This document shows positions 18,171 to 28,471 of a DNA stretch of 64,000 nucleotides, piece after piece. The stretch spans positions 1 to 64,000 of the forward strand of contig NZ_JACHCR010000021.1 in the NCBI RefSeq assembly GCF_014205845.1, given 5' to 3'. The notes beneath the pieces are model-generated. The model searched no databases. It was not told the DNA's origin and saw only the letters and a program-made list of their open reading frames with translations. Position 1 is the first letter of the stretch, and each line of letters opens with the position of its first letter. The DNA comes from Mucilaginibacter cryoferens (GTDB lineage Bacteria; Bacteroidota; Bacteroidia; Sphingobacteriales; Sphingobacteriaceae). The position numbers and the translations under genes were made by a program.

Positions 18171-20366
18171 TTATAACAATGGAGGTGCAAACGGTTTTCC
18201 CCCCATTACAAAAACCAACTTCCCACCTTTCAAAATATCCCGGTGACTGATATAATTTTTTAAATAAGGTTTGCCATTTAAGCTGATGCTTTGCACGTAT
18301 TTATTAGTTACCGAGAGATTTTTTGCCTCGATAACAAAGCTTTTATTACCGGGTAATGCCAAACTTACGCTGCTCAGTTGCGGTGCACCAAACACATACC
18401 GCCCATCGGCAGGGTTAACGGGGTAAAAGCCCATCGCGGTAAAAATATACCAGGCCGACATTTGCCCGCAGTCATCGTTACCCGAGAGGCCATCAGGTTT
18501 GTTCTGGTAAAACTGATCAGAGATTTGCCTTACCAATCGCTGCGTTTTGGCAGGGTAGCCGGCGAGGGTGTATAAATAGGCTACATGATGGTTAGGTTCG
18601 TTACCATGTGCATATTGCCCTATCAAACCGGTAACATCCAGTGTAGAACCGTTGCCAAACACTTTAGAATCCATCGAAAACAAAGAATCGAGCTTGGCCA
18701 GGAAAGGTTTATTCCCTCCCATCAGCTTAATAAGGCCGGGAATATCCTGCTGCACCTGCCAGGTGTATTGCCAGGCATTGCCCTCGGTATAATCGCCGCC
18801 TATGGCCAATTGGCCACTATCCAGGTTGGCAAAGGGTTGTACCCAATTGCCATCGGCCAGTTTACCCCGCATCAGGTTGGTACTTTTATCAAACAGGTTT
18901 TTATAAAACCCCGAACGATGGCTGAAATAGTTATAATCTGCAATTTTGCCGAGGGATTTGGCCAGTTGGGCGGCACACCAATCATCGTAGGCAGCCTCCA
19001 GGGTACGCGATACCGCTTCGCGCTTTACAGAATCCGACGGCAGGTAGCCGTACTTCATATACAGCCCCCAATCGTACTTGGGATTTTTATTGGTGGTAAG
19101 GGTAGCTTTTATAGCCGCAAAGGCCTGCTCCTTGTCAAATCCTTTAATACCTTTCAAACTGGCATCTACAATAACCGGAATGGAGTGGTTACCTATCATG
19201 GCGTAGCTTTCCTTGCCAAACAACGTCCACACGGGCAGTAGTTTGGTTATTCCGAAATGCTGCAGCATGGTTTCAACCATTTGGCCGTCTTTATCGGGGC
19301 AAATTAATGTATACAGCGGGTGTGCCGCCCGGTAAGTATCCCATAATGATAATGTGGAATAATAAACCTTATCTGCCGATTGATGTACCAGGCCATCTGC
19401 TCCCCGGTATTTGCCATCTACATCGGCAATATTATTGGGTTGAATAAGCGCGTGGTAAATACTGGTATAAAAGGCTATCTTTTGTTCTTCAGCACCTGTT
19501 GCTTTTAGCCTGGCGAAATAACTTTCCCAAACTTTAGCGGCTTCTGATTTTACCTGCTCAAATGTTTTACCAGCTGTTTCGGCAGCAAGGTTTTTGCGGG
19601 CACCGTTAATACTTACTGTTGAGATACCAACCCTGGCTTCAATGGTTTCGTCTGCTTTTGTATCAAAATCAACTATTAAACGCCGGCGGGCATCGCCATC
19701 AATAAAATGCGATCCGGTAAATGGCTTGCTGAACTTAGCCGTAAAAAACACTTTCTTATCAACCCATTGGCTGGTATAGGCATAGCCGCTAATACTGGTT
19801 TTATTGTTAAGCGTGATGCTGCCCTCAGATACATGCTCCTTTAATTGTTCGGCATCTTCTACCAATCCGCTTTGCATGTCTATCAGTAAATGCGATTTGC
19901 CGGCTTTATTAAAGGTATACCTGTGTACACCTGTATGTGCCGAGGCGGTAAGCTGTACCTTAATCTGATGATCACTTAAAACAACCTCGTAATACCCAGG
20001 TGAAGCTTTTTCTGTTTGGTGCGAGAATTTACTGGTAAATTTTACCGGGTTATTGCCCTGGAAGGGGAAAAACAATACATCGCCAAGGTCTACACCTCCG
20101 GTGCCGCTAAGATGTGTATGTGCAAAGCCGGTAATAACGGTATCTTCATAACGATAACCAGAGCAATAGTTCCATCCAAAATTGCCCGTCTCGGGACTTA
20201 GCTGCACCAATCCAAAAGGTACCGTAGCACCCGGGAATGTATGCCCGGTGGCCGATGTACCAATAAATGGGTTAACATACTTACCATAGGTTTGCGCATG
20301 CAGGTAAGCACTTGATCCCAAACAGATCAATATTAACAGTATCCTCAACAAAACCCTATTCATCAT
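18171..20366 (-). CDS. GH92 family glycosidase (alpha-mannosidase type)
   Basis: The 731-residue enzyme begins with a signal peptide (ends LHAQ, about residue 25) and shows the GH92 layout: an N-terminal beta-sandwich starting YVNPFIGTSATGHTFPGA, and a C-terminal (alpha/alpha)6 barrel containing EGNAWQYTW and GLSGNDDCGQMSAWY, the two strongest family signatures. GH92 enzymes are Ca2+-dependent exo-alpha-mannosidases that trim N-glycans or mannans. It is the last gene of the polysaccharide-utilisation locus, three bases after the GH20 gene, so the two are surely co-transcribed. ATG at 20366 or the second ATG at 20363 could start it. Confidence 0.93.
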   Translation of the reverse strand: MMNRVLLRILLILICLGSSAYLHAQTYGKYVNPFIGTSATGHTFPGATVPFGLVQLSPETGNFGWNYCSGYRYEDTVITGFAHTHLSGTGGVDLGDVLFFPFQGNNPVKFTSKFSHQTEKASPGYYEVVLSDHQIKVQLTASAHTGVHRYTFNKAGKSHLLIDMQSGLVEDAEQLKEHVSEGSITLNNKTSISGYAYTSQWVDKKVFFTAKFSKPFTGSHFIDGDARRRLIVDFDTKADETIEARVGISTVSINGARKNLAAETAGKTFEQVKSEAAKVWESYFARLKATGAEEQKIAFYTSIYHALIQPNNIADVDGKYRGADGLVHQSADKVYYSTLSLWDTYRAAHPLYTLICPDKDGQMVETMLQHFGITKLLPVWTLFGKESYAMIGNHSIPVIVDASLKGIKGFDKEQAFAAIKATLTTNKNPKYDWGLYMKYGYLPSDSVKREAVSRTLEAAYDDWCAAQLAKSLGKIADYNYFSHRSGFYKNLFDKSTNLMRGKLADGNWVQPFANLDSGQLAIGGDYTEGNAWQYTWQVQQDIPGLIKLMGGNKPFLAKLDSLFSMDSKVFGNGSTLDVTGLIGQYAHGNEPNHHVAYLYTLAGYPAKTQRLVRQISDQFYQNKPDGLSGNDDCGQMSAWYIFTAMGFYPVNPADGRYVFGAPQLSSVSLALPGNKSFVIEAKNLSVTNKYVQSISLNGKPYLKNYISHRDILKGGKLVFVMGGKPFAPPLL

Positions 20367-20369
20367 AAC

Positions 20370-22646
20370 CTATAAATGAAACATGTAACGCTGCGGATCG
20401 AGCAACTTGCCGTTTGCCGTTTTTAACAGAATGAGGTCCTGAGTACGATTATTATTGTCTGCTACGTAATACCCGCTTATTGGGTAAACTCCTTTTTTAA
20501 GGTGCAGCAACGCCTTTTGCGGCTCAACATAGGTATTTCTGTTTTTGTAGATAATCGCCTGGTTATTTAAAAACAAAGCCGGGCTAACCTCAAAACCCGA
20601 AGTAAGCTCATAATCGCCCTCTTCCTCTATTTTAATATATCCGCTCATTTTAACCCAGGTAAGGTTGCCGTCTGTAACCGGCAAAACCATTGGATTGGTA
20701 GAATTAACAATAGCTGTAGCCACCTGGTTTACGGTATCTAACTTATTGTAATTGGTTTCTTTTGATTTGATGAGTTTGTAGCTAAATCCCGAAGTTAAGG
20801 CAACCTCATCTAAAATATGAGGTTCGATATTAACATGCTTTACGGTGGCCACCTGAAAAATGTGCTGCTTATTAAGCGTCCACGTTGTATAGGTTTTAAT
20901 GACCAGGCTATCCTTAAGCGCAGCGCTGATATTTAGCGGAAAAGCTTGCGGCTTTGCCGCACTATCGGGCATTTTACTATTAACCGAATAACGTATCTGC
21001 GCACCCGGCAAAGGATATTTAAGTATCATACCAAACTGGTTGCTGTTGGTAACAATGTTATCCATGCCCACAATATCGGGCAGGCGGGCGTTCCAGTTCC
21101 AGAGTTTAAAATAACCGTATTGCTGTTTCATTTTATACTCAAACCTGCTGATATCTTTATCCTCTTTTGCCGACCAGGTTAACTCGGCCACCGCAAGCGC
21201 CCTTGGGTAAACCATGTATTGTAGATGCGTTGCATTCGGTATCTTCTCGGCCCAGATATTGCCCTGCGCGCCCAAAATATATTCAGCCTCTTCGGAACTT
21301 AACTCTTTAGACATAGGCTCGTAATTATAAACCATTTGCCAGGTAACGGGCGGGTTCCAGCCAATAGGTTCCAGATCTTCGTTGGCCTGTGGGGCATCAA
21401 AGTACATATAAGGCAACGGGGTCATCACTACGTGGTGATGCATTTGGGCGGCGGCAATACCGCCGGCTTCGCCCTGCCAGCTCATTACGGTTGCAGATTC
21501 GGCCAGGCCGCCCTGCAATATCTCGTCCCAGCCTACCAGTTTTTTATTTTTAGAGAGCAAGAATTTTTCAATGCGCTTAATAAAATAGCTTTGTACTTCT
21601 TTCTCGTTCTTTAAGCCTTCTTTCTTCATTAAAGCTACCGCAGTAGGGCTCTTCAGCCATGCTTCCATTTCGGCCTCATCGCCGCCTATATGAATGTATT
21701 GGTTGGGGAACAGTGCCATAACCTCGGTAAGTACATCTTCCATAAACGTAAAAGTATGTTCGCTGGGGTCCAGCATACGCACCCGGTGTTTGGCACCTGT
21801 CGAATCCTGGCAACCCAGTTCTGGGTAGGCGAAAATAGCGGCCTCGCTGTGGCCGGGCATCTCAATTTCGGGCAAAATGGTTACATACCTGTCCTGCGCG
21901 TATTTTACCACTTCTTTGATCTCGGCCTGGGTATAAAACCCATCCCGGCCACCTCCGTCAATCAGGTTATCCAACTTGCGAAATTTGCCCTGCTTTTCGT
22001 AATACGTGATCTTAGCGCCAACTTCGGTGAGTTTTGGATATTTATTGATCTGAATGCGCCAGCCCTCGTCATCTGTTAAATGCCAGTGAAACACGTTTAG
22101 CTTATAATGCGCCATTACATCAATATATTTCTTTACCTCATCTACCGTAAAAAAATGGCGGCTTACATCCAAACTTAAACCCCGCCATTGAAAGCGCGGC
22201 TCATCGTCAATACTACAGGCAGCCAGTTTTAAAGGCCCTCCAACGTTACCCGGCAGTAATTGAATTAATGATTGTACCCCGTAAAACACACCCGCACCGT
22301 TACCGGCTATTTTGGCAATACCGGGTTTAACGGCCAGGCTGTATGCACCCGCTTTATTACTAACCGTGGTAACCAGCTGTATAGCTGTGGTAGCCGGCAC
22401 TTTGGGGTAAACCTTCAGTTTTAAATTGAGTTTATAATTGGTTGCAAGGTAGTTTTGCAGGTATTTACCTACAGACTCGCTTTCTTTATCAACCCCTATA
22501 ACCACCTTGCTGCTTAAAATAAAGCTACCTTTTTGCACCGTTAAATGCAGCGGTTGCGGGATGATATGCAATTGCGCTTTTACAGATACAGACAAACCAA
22601 TACAGATAAAAAGAGTTGCAAAATATTTGATACGTGCGTTATTCAT
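20370..22646 (-). CDS. GH20 beta-N-acetylhexosaminidase
   Basis: This 758-residue exported enzyme has a signal peptide (ends SVKAQ, about residue 24), a GH20b N-terminal domain (about 25-145), and the GH20 catalytic barrel (about 150-490). The catalytic Asp-Glu pair lies in HIGGDEAEMEAW and the substrate-gripping tryptophans in the WAEK and related segments. A C-terminal region with chitobiase-like and PA14/lectin-like strands follows. It removes terminal GlcNAc or GalNAc by substrate-assisted catalysis. Together with the neighbouring GH92 it fits breakdown of host- or fungus-type glycoprotein glycans. It starts 11 bases after the stop of the acetyltransferase-like gene. Confidence 0.94.
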   Translation of the reverse strand: MNNARIKYFATLFICIGLSVSVKAQLHIIPQPLHLTVQKGSFILSSKVVIGVDKESESVGKYLQNYLATNYKLNLKLKVYPKVPATTAIQLVTTVSNKAGAYSLAVKPGIAKIAGNGAGVFYGVQSLIQLLPGNVGGPLKLAACSIDDEPRFQWRGLSLDVSRHFFTVDEVKKYIDVMAHYKLNVFHWHLTDDEGWRIQINKYPKLTEVGAKITYYEKQGKFRKLDNLIDGGGRDGFYTQAEIKEVVKYAQDRYVTILPEIEMPGHSEAAIFAYPELGCQDSTGAKHRVRMLDPSEHTFTFMEDVLTEVMALFPNQYIHIGGDEAEMEAWLKSPTAVALMKKEGLKNEKEVQSYFIKRIEKFLLSKNKKLVGWDEILQGGLAESATVMSWQGEAGGIAAAQMHHHVVMTPLPYMYFDAPQANEDLEPIGWNPPVTWQMVYNYEPMSKELSSEEAEYILGAQGNIWAEKIPNATHLQYMVYPRALAVAELTWSAKEDKDISRFEYKMKQQYGYFKLWNWNARLPDIVGMDNIVTNSNQFGMILKYPLPGAQIRYSVNSKMPDSAAKPQAFPLNISAALKDSLVIKTYTTWTLNKQHIFQVATVKHVNIEPHILDEVALTSGFSYKLIKSKETNYNKLDTVNQVATAIVNSTNPMVLPVTDGNLTWVKMSGYIKIEEEGDYELTSGFEVSPALFLNNQAIIYKNRNTYVEPQKALLHLKKGVYPISGYYVADNNNRTQDLILLKTANGKLLDPQRYMFHL

Positions 22647-22657
22647 TTACGAGGTGC

Positions 22658-23809
22658 TTAAATTTTAACGGTGATTTTTTTGATGTACAATATCCAAACA
22701 GGTATAAATATAATGATAACGGTAAGTATAGCCGATATCAGCGAAGCATTCTCCGGTGAAAAATTTGGTGTAAGCAAGTGAAAATACATGTACGACCAAA
22801 TATTACTCTTATGCCCGTTATCAGTTACCGGAATAATAGACAGAATCTCCGGGATCACATCGGCTAAAACATAGGCAGCTATAGCATTGCGGCCAAAAGC
22901 AAGAAACGGCGGCAGCAGCTTTTTATAACCTTTTACATCAATAAACCAGTAAGAAACCGACAAGATGATGATAGCCAGCCCGGCTGTAAAGAGTACAAAG
23001 GAGCTTGTCCACAATTGTTTATTGATGGGAAAGAATGTGTTCCAGATTAAACCAAGTATAACCAGCAGTACACCGGCCCCGGTAAGTTTAAATATCTCGT
23101 TGCCGTTTTTAAGTTTATCGCTTTTAAGCCAGGTACCGGTAAATACGCCCAATAAACAGGTACCGATTGCAGGTATTGTTCCTAATAAACCTTCGGGGTC
23201 CCAGGTTTTGGATGCTTGCCAGAGGTGGTTGGTGGTAAACATCATTCTATCAATATACGCCCCCAAATTGGTTTCCTTTTCCAAATTTGGATGGGCAAAA
23301 CCGGGAACAGGGACAAGCGTCATGATGAGATAATACCCAATTAAACAGCTTACAGCTATAATAATTTGCGTGCGGATATTGGTTTTAAGATAAATGATAG
23401 CGGTAATGCCAAATACCACCCCTATACGCTGCAGCACACCCGGAAAACGCAGATGGGCAAACTGTAGATCGCTGATCAGGGGCAAACAAACACCTAAGGC
23501 CACAATGATGAGCGTGCGGCGCAGAATGGAAAGCATTACTTTGCCATGGTTAGCCTCATCTGCTTTTTTGCCTTGCATGGCGTAAACTATCGATACTCCT
23601 ACCATAAATAAAAAAAAGGGAAACACCAGGTCGGTTGGCGTACAACCGTTCCATTTAGAATGTTCCAGCGGCCAGTAAATGTGGCCCCAATCGCCGGGAT
23701 CATTTACCAGTATCATGGCGGCTACCGTAAACCCTCTAAAAAAATCTAACGAAAGCAGCCTTGGCCGACTGGTGCCTGTGGCCTTATCGCCAACTACCGT
23801 ATTTGCCAT
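22658..23809 (-). CDS. HGSNAT-like membrane acetyltransferase (DUF5009/NagX type)
   Basis: The 383-residue multi-pass protein has about ten membrane segments. It starts with RLLSLDFFRGFTVAAMI, the typical opening of the heparan-alpha-glucosaminide N-acetyltransferase-like family (also labelled DUF5009 or NagX). Human HGSNAT moves acetyl groups across a membrane onto glucosamine; the bacterial reaction is not established. Placed between GH20 and GH78 in a polysaccharide locus, a role in handling amino-sugar products is likely but inferred. The start ATG at 23809 is supported by the conserved N-terminus 17 residues further on. Confidence 0.85.
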   Translation of the reverse strand: MANTVVGDKATGTSRPRLLSLDFFRGFTVAAMILVNDPGDWGHIYWPLEHSKWNGCTPTDLVFPFFLFMVGVSIVYAMQGKKADEANHGKVMLSILRRTLIIVALGVCLPLISDLQFAHLRFPGVLQRIGVVFGITAIIYLKTNIRTQIIIAVSCLIGYYLIMTLVPVPGFAHPNLEKETNLGAYIDRMMFTTNHLWQASKTWDPEGLLGTIPAIGTCLLGVFTGTWLKSDKLKNGNEIFKLTGAGVLLVILGLIWNTFFPINKQLWTSSFVLFTAGLAIIILSVSYWFIDVKGYKKLLPPFLAFGRNAIAAYVLADVIPEILSIIPVTDNGHKSNIWSYMYFHLLTPNFSPENASLISAILTVIIIFIPVWILYIKKITVKI

Positions 23810-23993
23810 ATATGAGTTAATGTAAGTTAGCAGTAATTAGTCGGCACCCTTTTTATTTAGAGGCTGTTTTAATTGATATTAAATTTTGAAGAAACGCAAC
23901 TATGCTTCTCCCTCTTGCAAATCGCATAGGCAAATCCGCTCTGTATAGTTTTAAAACAGGCATCAATTTTAAACAGCACTTATAAAATGATCC

Positions 23994-26783
23994 CTATTTA
24001 TTTTTTTTGCCAAGCACCTTTAAGGTATACACAAAATGGTATGTACCCGATACTACGTTCATCTGCTCGTCGTTACCTACCTTTTTAATTTCGGTAATAT
24101 CTTTTTCGGTATTAATATCAAGCCCGTTTTCTGTTACCGGGTCGTTTACCAATGGCAAAATAACCTGCGCTGTAGTATTTGGCGGCACTATAATATCAAG
24201 GGTGAAGATACCATTATCAATACTCCATGCCGATTTTATTTTACCGTAAAGCGTCTCCAACTCGGCCTGCGCACTGGTTAATTTACCACCCGGGTGCGGG
24301 GCTATAATGATCTTATGGAAACCCGGATCATTATCGTCGGTATTAATGCCCGCTATAACCCGGTACATCCAATCGCCAATGGCACCGTAGGCGTAATGAT
24401 TAAAAGAGTTCATCTCGGGGTCTTCAAAACTACCATCGGGTTTAATACCGTCCCAGCGTTCCCAAATGGTGGTAGCGCCGTTTTTAACCGGGTATAACCA
24501 CGATGGATACGATTCCCTCATCAGCAGGTTATAAGCAACGTCTGTACGCCCAAACCTACTTAGCACATGGCAAATATAAGGCGTACCCAAAAAGCCCGTG
24601 GTAATGTGCTCATCATAATCATCAATATTATCAACCAGCCTTTTAGCTGCCGATGCCCTCAGGTTTTCGGGCAGCAAATCAAAATTAAGCGCCAGCACGT
24701 AGGATGTTTGAGTGCCCGATATCATGCGGCCGTTTGGCGTTACATACTCGCTGTTAAATGCTTTTTTAATGTTATAAAGCAACTGTGTATATTTTTGCAC
24801 ATCATCACTTTTATCAAGCACTTTTGCCGCATTGATGAGCAGCTGGGTTGAGTGCGCGTAAAAGGCCTGCGCTATCAGGTTTTTATCGGTAAGGGCAGCA
24901 CCGTCTTCGTAATTGGTACCGGCGTAAAATAGCCAGTCGCCAAAGTGGTTGCCGGTATCCCAAAGGTAATTACGACTATGGAGCTGAATATAGCCTACCC
25001 AGGCCTTCATACTTTCGTACTGCTGCTGCAATACCTGTTTATCGGCATAAGCCTGGTAAATATCCCAGGGGGCAATAGTAGCCACATCGCTCCAGCCTGA
25101 TGCTGCCGACGATACACTATCCAACATATTAGGGATCACATACGGTACGGCCCCATCTTTATGCTGATCGGCGGTGAGGTCTTTCAACCATTTTTTATAG
25201 AATCCGGCCACATCCATGTTAAAGGTGGCGGTACGGCAAAAGGCCTGCGCGTCTCCTGTCCAGCCCATGCGCTCGTCGCGCTGAGGGCAATCTGTAGGCA
25301 CATCAATAAAGTTGCCTTTTTGCCCCCATTGAATATTATGCTGTAACTGATTCACCAACGGATTGGAGGTAGAGAATTTACCCGTTTGGGCCATATCCGA
25401 GTAAAGCGCGTAAGCAGCCAGGTTGGTAGAATCAAGCGGACCACTATATCCCACAACCTTTAAAAACCTAAAACCCTGGAATGTAAAATGAGGCTCAAAG
25501 GTTGCCACGCTATCATCCTTAAAAACATAGGTAATTTCCTGTTTGGCGGTGCGTAAGTTTTTAGTATAAAAGTTCCCCTTTTGATCCAATACCTCGGCAT
25601 GGAAAAGCCTGATGGTATCGCCTGCTTTTCCCTTCAGTTTAAATTGTACCCAGCCTACCAGGTTCTGGCCAAAGTCAACCACGCGCTCGCCGGCGGGTGT
25701 TGTTAATACTTTTAGGGGTAAAAACTTCTCATGTTTTTTCACAGTAGGGCCCGCTGTAGCTATCAGGTTATCTTTAATGGTTTCGTCGGTTTTAACGGTA
25801 TCCCAGGCCAAATCTTTGTAGGTCGGGTTTGTCCAGCCTACTCTTTCTTTACGGGCATCGTAAACCTCGCCATCAAAAAACGAAGAAGACCGAATAGCGC
25901 CATAAGCTACCTTCCAGCTTTTATCCGAGTTTATTATCTCGCGTTTGCCATTAGTGTAAACTATCTCTAACTGGCAAAGCAGGGCCAGTTTTTTACCATA
26001 TACATTCTTTTTGCGGTTGTAGGTATAGCCACGATACCAACCATCGCCAATAGTAACACCTAAAGCGTTATCGCCTTTTTGCAAACTGGAGGTAACATCA
26101 TACACATTGTACTGGATGCGTTTATTATAGCTTGTCCATCCCGGTGCAAAATAATCGTTGCCCACACGTTTGCCGTTTATCTGGGCTTCAAAAACACCAT
26201 GAGCGGTAATATACAAGTGCGCCGCGCGAATCTTTTTATCTAACTTAAAACTTTTACGAAACATGGGCGCCGGGCCACCGGTTGTATCAGACAGGTAGGT
26301 GTTCTGAATCCATTTGGCCGTCCAGTCGGTTGGTTTCAGCAAACCCATTTTCCAGAAATTAACCATGCTCCAGGCGCTTACCTGGTTTTTATTGTTCCAT
26401 ACCCGTACCTGCCAGTAAACTTTCTGGCGCGATGTAAGTACCGGTCCACCGTAATAAATATGTATGGATTGATTGGAGTAAATGCGGCCCGTTCCCCACA
26501 AAACTTCTTTCCCTTTGGTTAGTAACACGGCATTGTTACCTACCCTAATTTCGTAGGATGTTTGCTGAATATCGCGCTCCTGGGTAATCAATTTCCAACT
26601 GAGGCGGGGGTTATATACATCAACCGAAATAGGATTGGTTTTGTATTCGCAGATGAGGTTATCTACCTTAAATGGTGGCGGTAGCACCTTAACCTGCGAA
26701 AAGCTATCGGAAGAAATAAAAAATAATAAAACGATACTTAAGCATACTTTTTTGAGCACACTTATTTGTTGAATACAATCCAT
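23994..26783 (-). CDS. GH78 alpha-L-rhamnosidase
   Basis: The 929-residue exported protein has a signal peptide (ends DSFSQ, about residue 30) followed by the usual GH78 domains: N-terminal beta-sandwich with SWKL and W-x-V segments (45-150), the Bac_rhamnosid_N domain (165-330), a concanavalin-like domain (345-460), the six-hairpin catalytic barrel (465-800), and a C-terminal beta domain. Catalytic acids are expected in DVPTDCPQRDERMGWTGDAQ and in the ENGATTIWERWDG-like segment, here NGATTIWERWDG. It removes terminal alpha-L-rhamnose from plant or bacterial glycans. It is preceded by susD in the same direction with a 149-base gap. Confidence 0.93.
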   Translation of the reverse strand: MDCIQQISVLKKVCLSIVLLFFISSDSFSQVKVLPPPFKVDNLICEYKTNPISVDVYNPRLSWKLITQERDIQQTSYEIRVGNNAVLLTKGKEVLWGTGRIYSNQSIHIYYGGPVLTSRQKVYWQVRVWNNKNQVSAWSMVNFWKMGLLKPTDWTAKWIQNTYLSDTTGGPAPMFRKSFKLDKKIRAAHLYITAHGVFEAQINGKRVGNDYFAPGWTSYNKRIQYNVYDVTSSLQKGDNALGVTIGDGWYRGYTYNRKKNVYGKKLALLCQLEIVYTNGKREIINSDKSWKVAYGAIRSSSFFDGEVYDARKERVGWTNPTYKDLAWDTVKTDETIKDNLIATAGPTVKKHEKFLPLKVLTTPAGERVVDFGQNLVGWVQFKLKGKAGDTIRLFHAEVLDQKGNFYTKNLRTAKQEITYVFKDDSVATFEPHFTFQGFRFLKVVGYSGPLDSTNLAAYALYSDMAQTGKFSTSNPLVNQLQHNIQWGQKGNFIDVPTDCPQRDERMGWTGDAQAFCRTATFNMDVAGFYKKWLKDLTADQHKDGAVPYVIPNMLDSVSSAASGWSDVATIAPWDIYQAYADKQVLQQQYESMKAWVGYIQLHSRNYLWDTGNHFGDWLFYAGTNYEDGAALTDKNLIAQAFYAHSTQLLINAAKVLDKSDDVQKYTQLLYNIKKAFNSEYVTPNGRMISGTQTSYVLALNFDLLPENLRASAAKRLVDNIDDYDEHITTGFLGTPYICHVLSRFGRTDVAYNLLMRESYPSWLYPVKNGATTIWERWDGIKPDGSFEDPEMNSFNHYAYGAIGDWMYRVIAGINTDDNDPGFHKIIIAPHPGGKLTSAQAELETLYGKIKSAWSIDNGIFTLDIIVPPNTTAQVILPLVNDPVTENGLDINTEKDITEIKKVGNDEQMNVVSGTYHFVYTLKVLGKKNK

Positions 26784-26892
26784 GCCATTAAATATAGCTT
26801 AACAACGGTTTTTGTTTTGGTTACCATACATATTTAGCTATAAAACAGGTAAAAATGATGTGGCAATTGCAATGTATAATAATAAACGTAAA

Positions 26893-26921
26893 GTGGCCCT
26901 GTAAAAGTTTTACAAGGCCAC
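26893..26921. terminator. Palindrome downstream of susD
   Basis: GTGGCCCTGTAAAA (26893-26906) pairs with 26908-26921 with one mismatch. It lies 12 bases after the susD stop on the minus strand and may attenuate transcription into the GH78 gene. It lacks a long T tract. Confidence 0.5.
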
Positions 26922-26932
26922 AAATACCAGGG

Positions 26933-28423
26933 TTAATGCTCCAGGTTTTGTTCGCTTAAGGGGTATAAATAAAGCAGGCGGATATTTTTATATGCGGCCG
27001 GGTTAATATCCCACGAACCGGTTTTATAGGCTCTTTCGTTAACCGCATGGGCAGTCATTACAGAAACCGCTTTACCTGTACGCAACAGATCAAACCAGCG
27101 ATGATTTTCAAAAGCCAGTTCAACCTGTCTTTCATGAGCTATAGCTGTACGAAAAGCATCCTGACTGGAAACATCTAAAGCGGCATCGGCATTGCCAATA
27201 GTTTTATCGGCCAATCCGGCACGTTCACGTACAAGGTTAAGGTATTTAAATGCATCGCCGCCACCAAAAGCCTGCTCATTTAAACATTCGGCAAGCATCA
27301 GGTATACATCGGCATAACGATATACCGGAAAATCCACTGCGGTAACATACTGTACTGCCGATTTGGCTACAAATTTTTTGATAAAAGGTAAATCGATACC
27401 GTATTCATCCGAGGTAAAATCAATTACCGAAGCATCTTTCCGGTTATCGCCATCTTCATAAGCGTTCAAAAGATCCTGGGTTGGAATGTTCCAACCGTTT
27501 AGCGCGCCGTTCTGTAACTCAAACCCGGTAATGTCGGTAGCGTAATAATCCCAGGGGATAAACTGGTCGACAAAATCGCTGCCCAGGCCATTTGGCCCTT
27601 CCATGTATTGAATTTCAAAGATAGATTCGGGGCCGTTTTTTTTGGTGATATCGAAGTTATCGGCATAGTTGGCATTAAGGCTGTACACATTTGATGCAAT
27701 TACAGCACGCAGCAAGGGAACAGCCAGGTCGAACTTTTTCTGGGTCATATACACCTCGGCCAGCATAGTTTGTGCGGTACCTTTGGTAACCCTGCCTTTA
27801 TCGGCATCTGATGTGTATTTTACGGGCAAATTGGTAATTGCGGCCTGCGCATCGGCAATTACCTGAGTATACACGGTGGCAGCCGGCGATTTAACGGCCT
27901 GTTTAAAAGCATCGGCTACAGATTGCGCTTCGGTAAGTACAATGGGCACATCGCCAAACATACGTACCAGGTTAAAGTAATTAAAGGCACGCAAAAAACT
28001 GGCCTGCCCCGAAATTACTTTAGCAGTATCGGCATTGATATTGGCCGCCGGTAAACGTCCCAAAATAACATTACACCTGCCAATATCGGTATAGCTGTTA
28101 TCAAAAAAAGATTCAACAATATCGCTGTTATTGATCTCTCTAAACTCGTCTAACTCCTCTTTATGGGTGCCAGACCTATCGTAAGGGTCGTACTCATATG
28201 ATGTGTTATCAGACCGCATTTCGGCCATCGCCCAAAACGAATCGTTATATAAACCCTGTAACGGTTGATAAGCACCGTTTATGGCCTGCTTAAACTGGCT
28301 GGTAGTTTTAAAAAAGTTTGCCCCGTTTTGGGTATCGTTTGGCTGCAGGTTTAAAAAATCTTTTTTACAGCCGGAGATGCCAACCGTTGTAAGAATCAGG
28401 AAAAGGTATATTAATTTTTTCAT
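26933..28423 (-). CDS. SusD/RagB-family glycan-binding lipoprotein
   Basis: This 496-residue lipoprotein (Cys19 in VGISGCKKDF) is the surface partner of the SusC channel. It has TPR-like helices in the N-terminal half (FLRAFNYFNLVRMFGDVPIV) and the typical C-terminal segment LAFENHRWFDLLRTGKA. It binds glycan at the cell surface and delivers it to the SusC barrel. The frame continues nine codons upstream of ATG 28423, but the signal peptide begins at that ATG. Spacing of about 48 bases to the susC stop indicates co-transcription. Confidence 0.93.
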   Translation of the reverse strand: MKKLIYLFLILTTVGISGCKKDFLNLQPNDTQNGANFFKTTSQFKQAINGAYQPLQGLYNDSFWAMAEMRSDNTSYEYDPYDRSGTHKEELDEFREINNSDIVESFFDNSYTDIGRCNVILGRLPAANINADTAKVISGQASFLRAFNYFNLVRMFGDVPIVLTEAQSVADAFKQAVKSPAATVYTQVIADAQAAITNLPVKYTSDADKGRVTKGTAQTMLAEVYMTQKKFDLAVPLLRAVIASNVYSLNANYADNFDITKKNGPESIFEIQYMEGPNGLGSDFVDQFIPWDYYATDITGFELQNGALNGWNIPTQDLLNAYEDGDNRKDASVIDFTSDEYGIDLPFIKKFVAKSAVQYVTAVDFPVYRYADVYLMLAECLNEQAFGGGDAFKYLNLVRERAGLADKTIGNADAALDVSSQDAFRTAIAHERQVELAFENHRWFDLLRTGKAVSVMTAHAVNERAYKTGSWDINPAAYKNIRLLYLYPLSEQNLEH

Positions 28424-28471
28424 GTCTTCAATTGTTATTGTTTCCATCAATTTCTATCAATCCTCATTCGG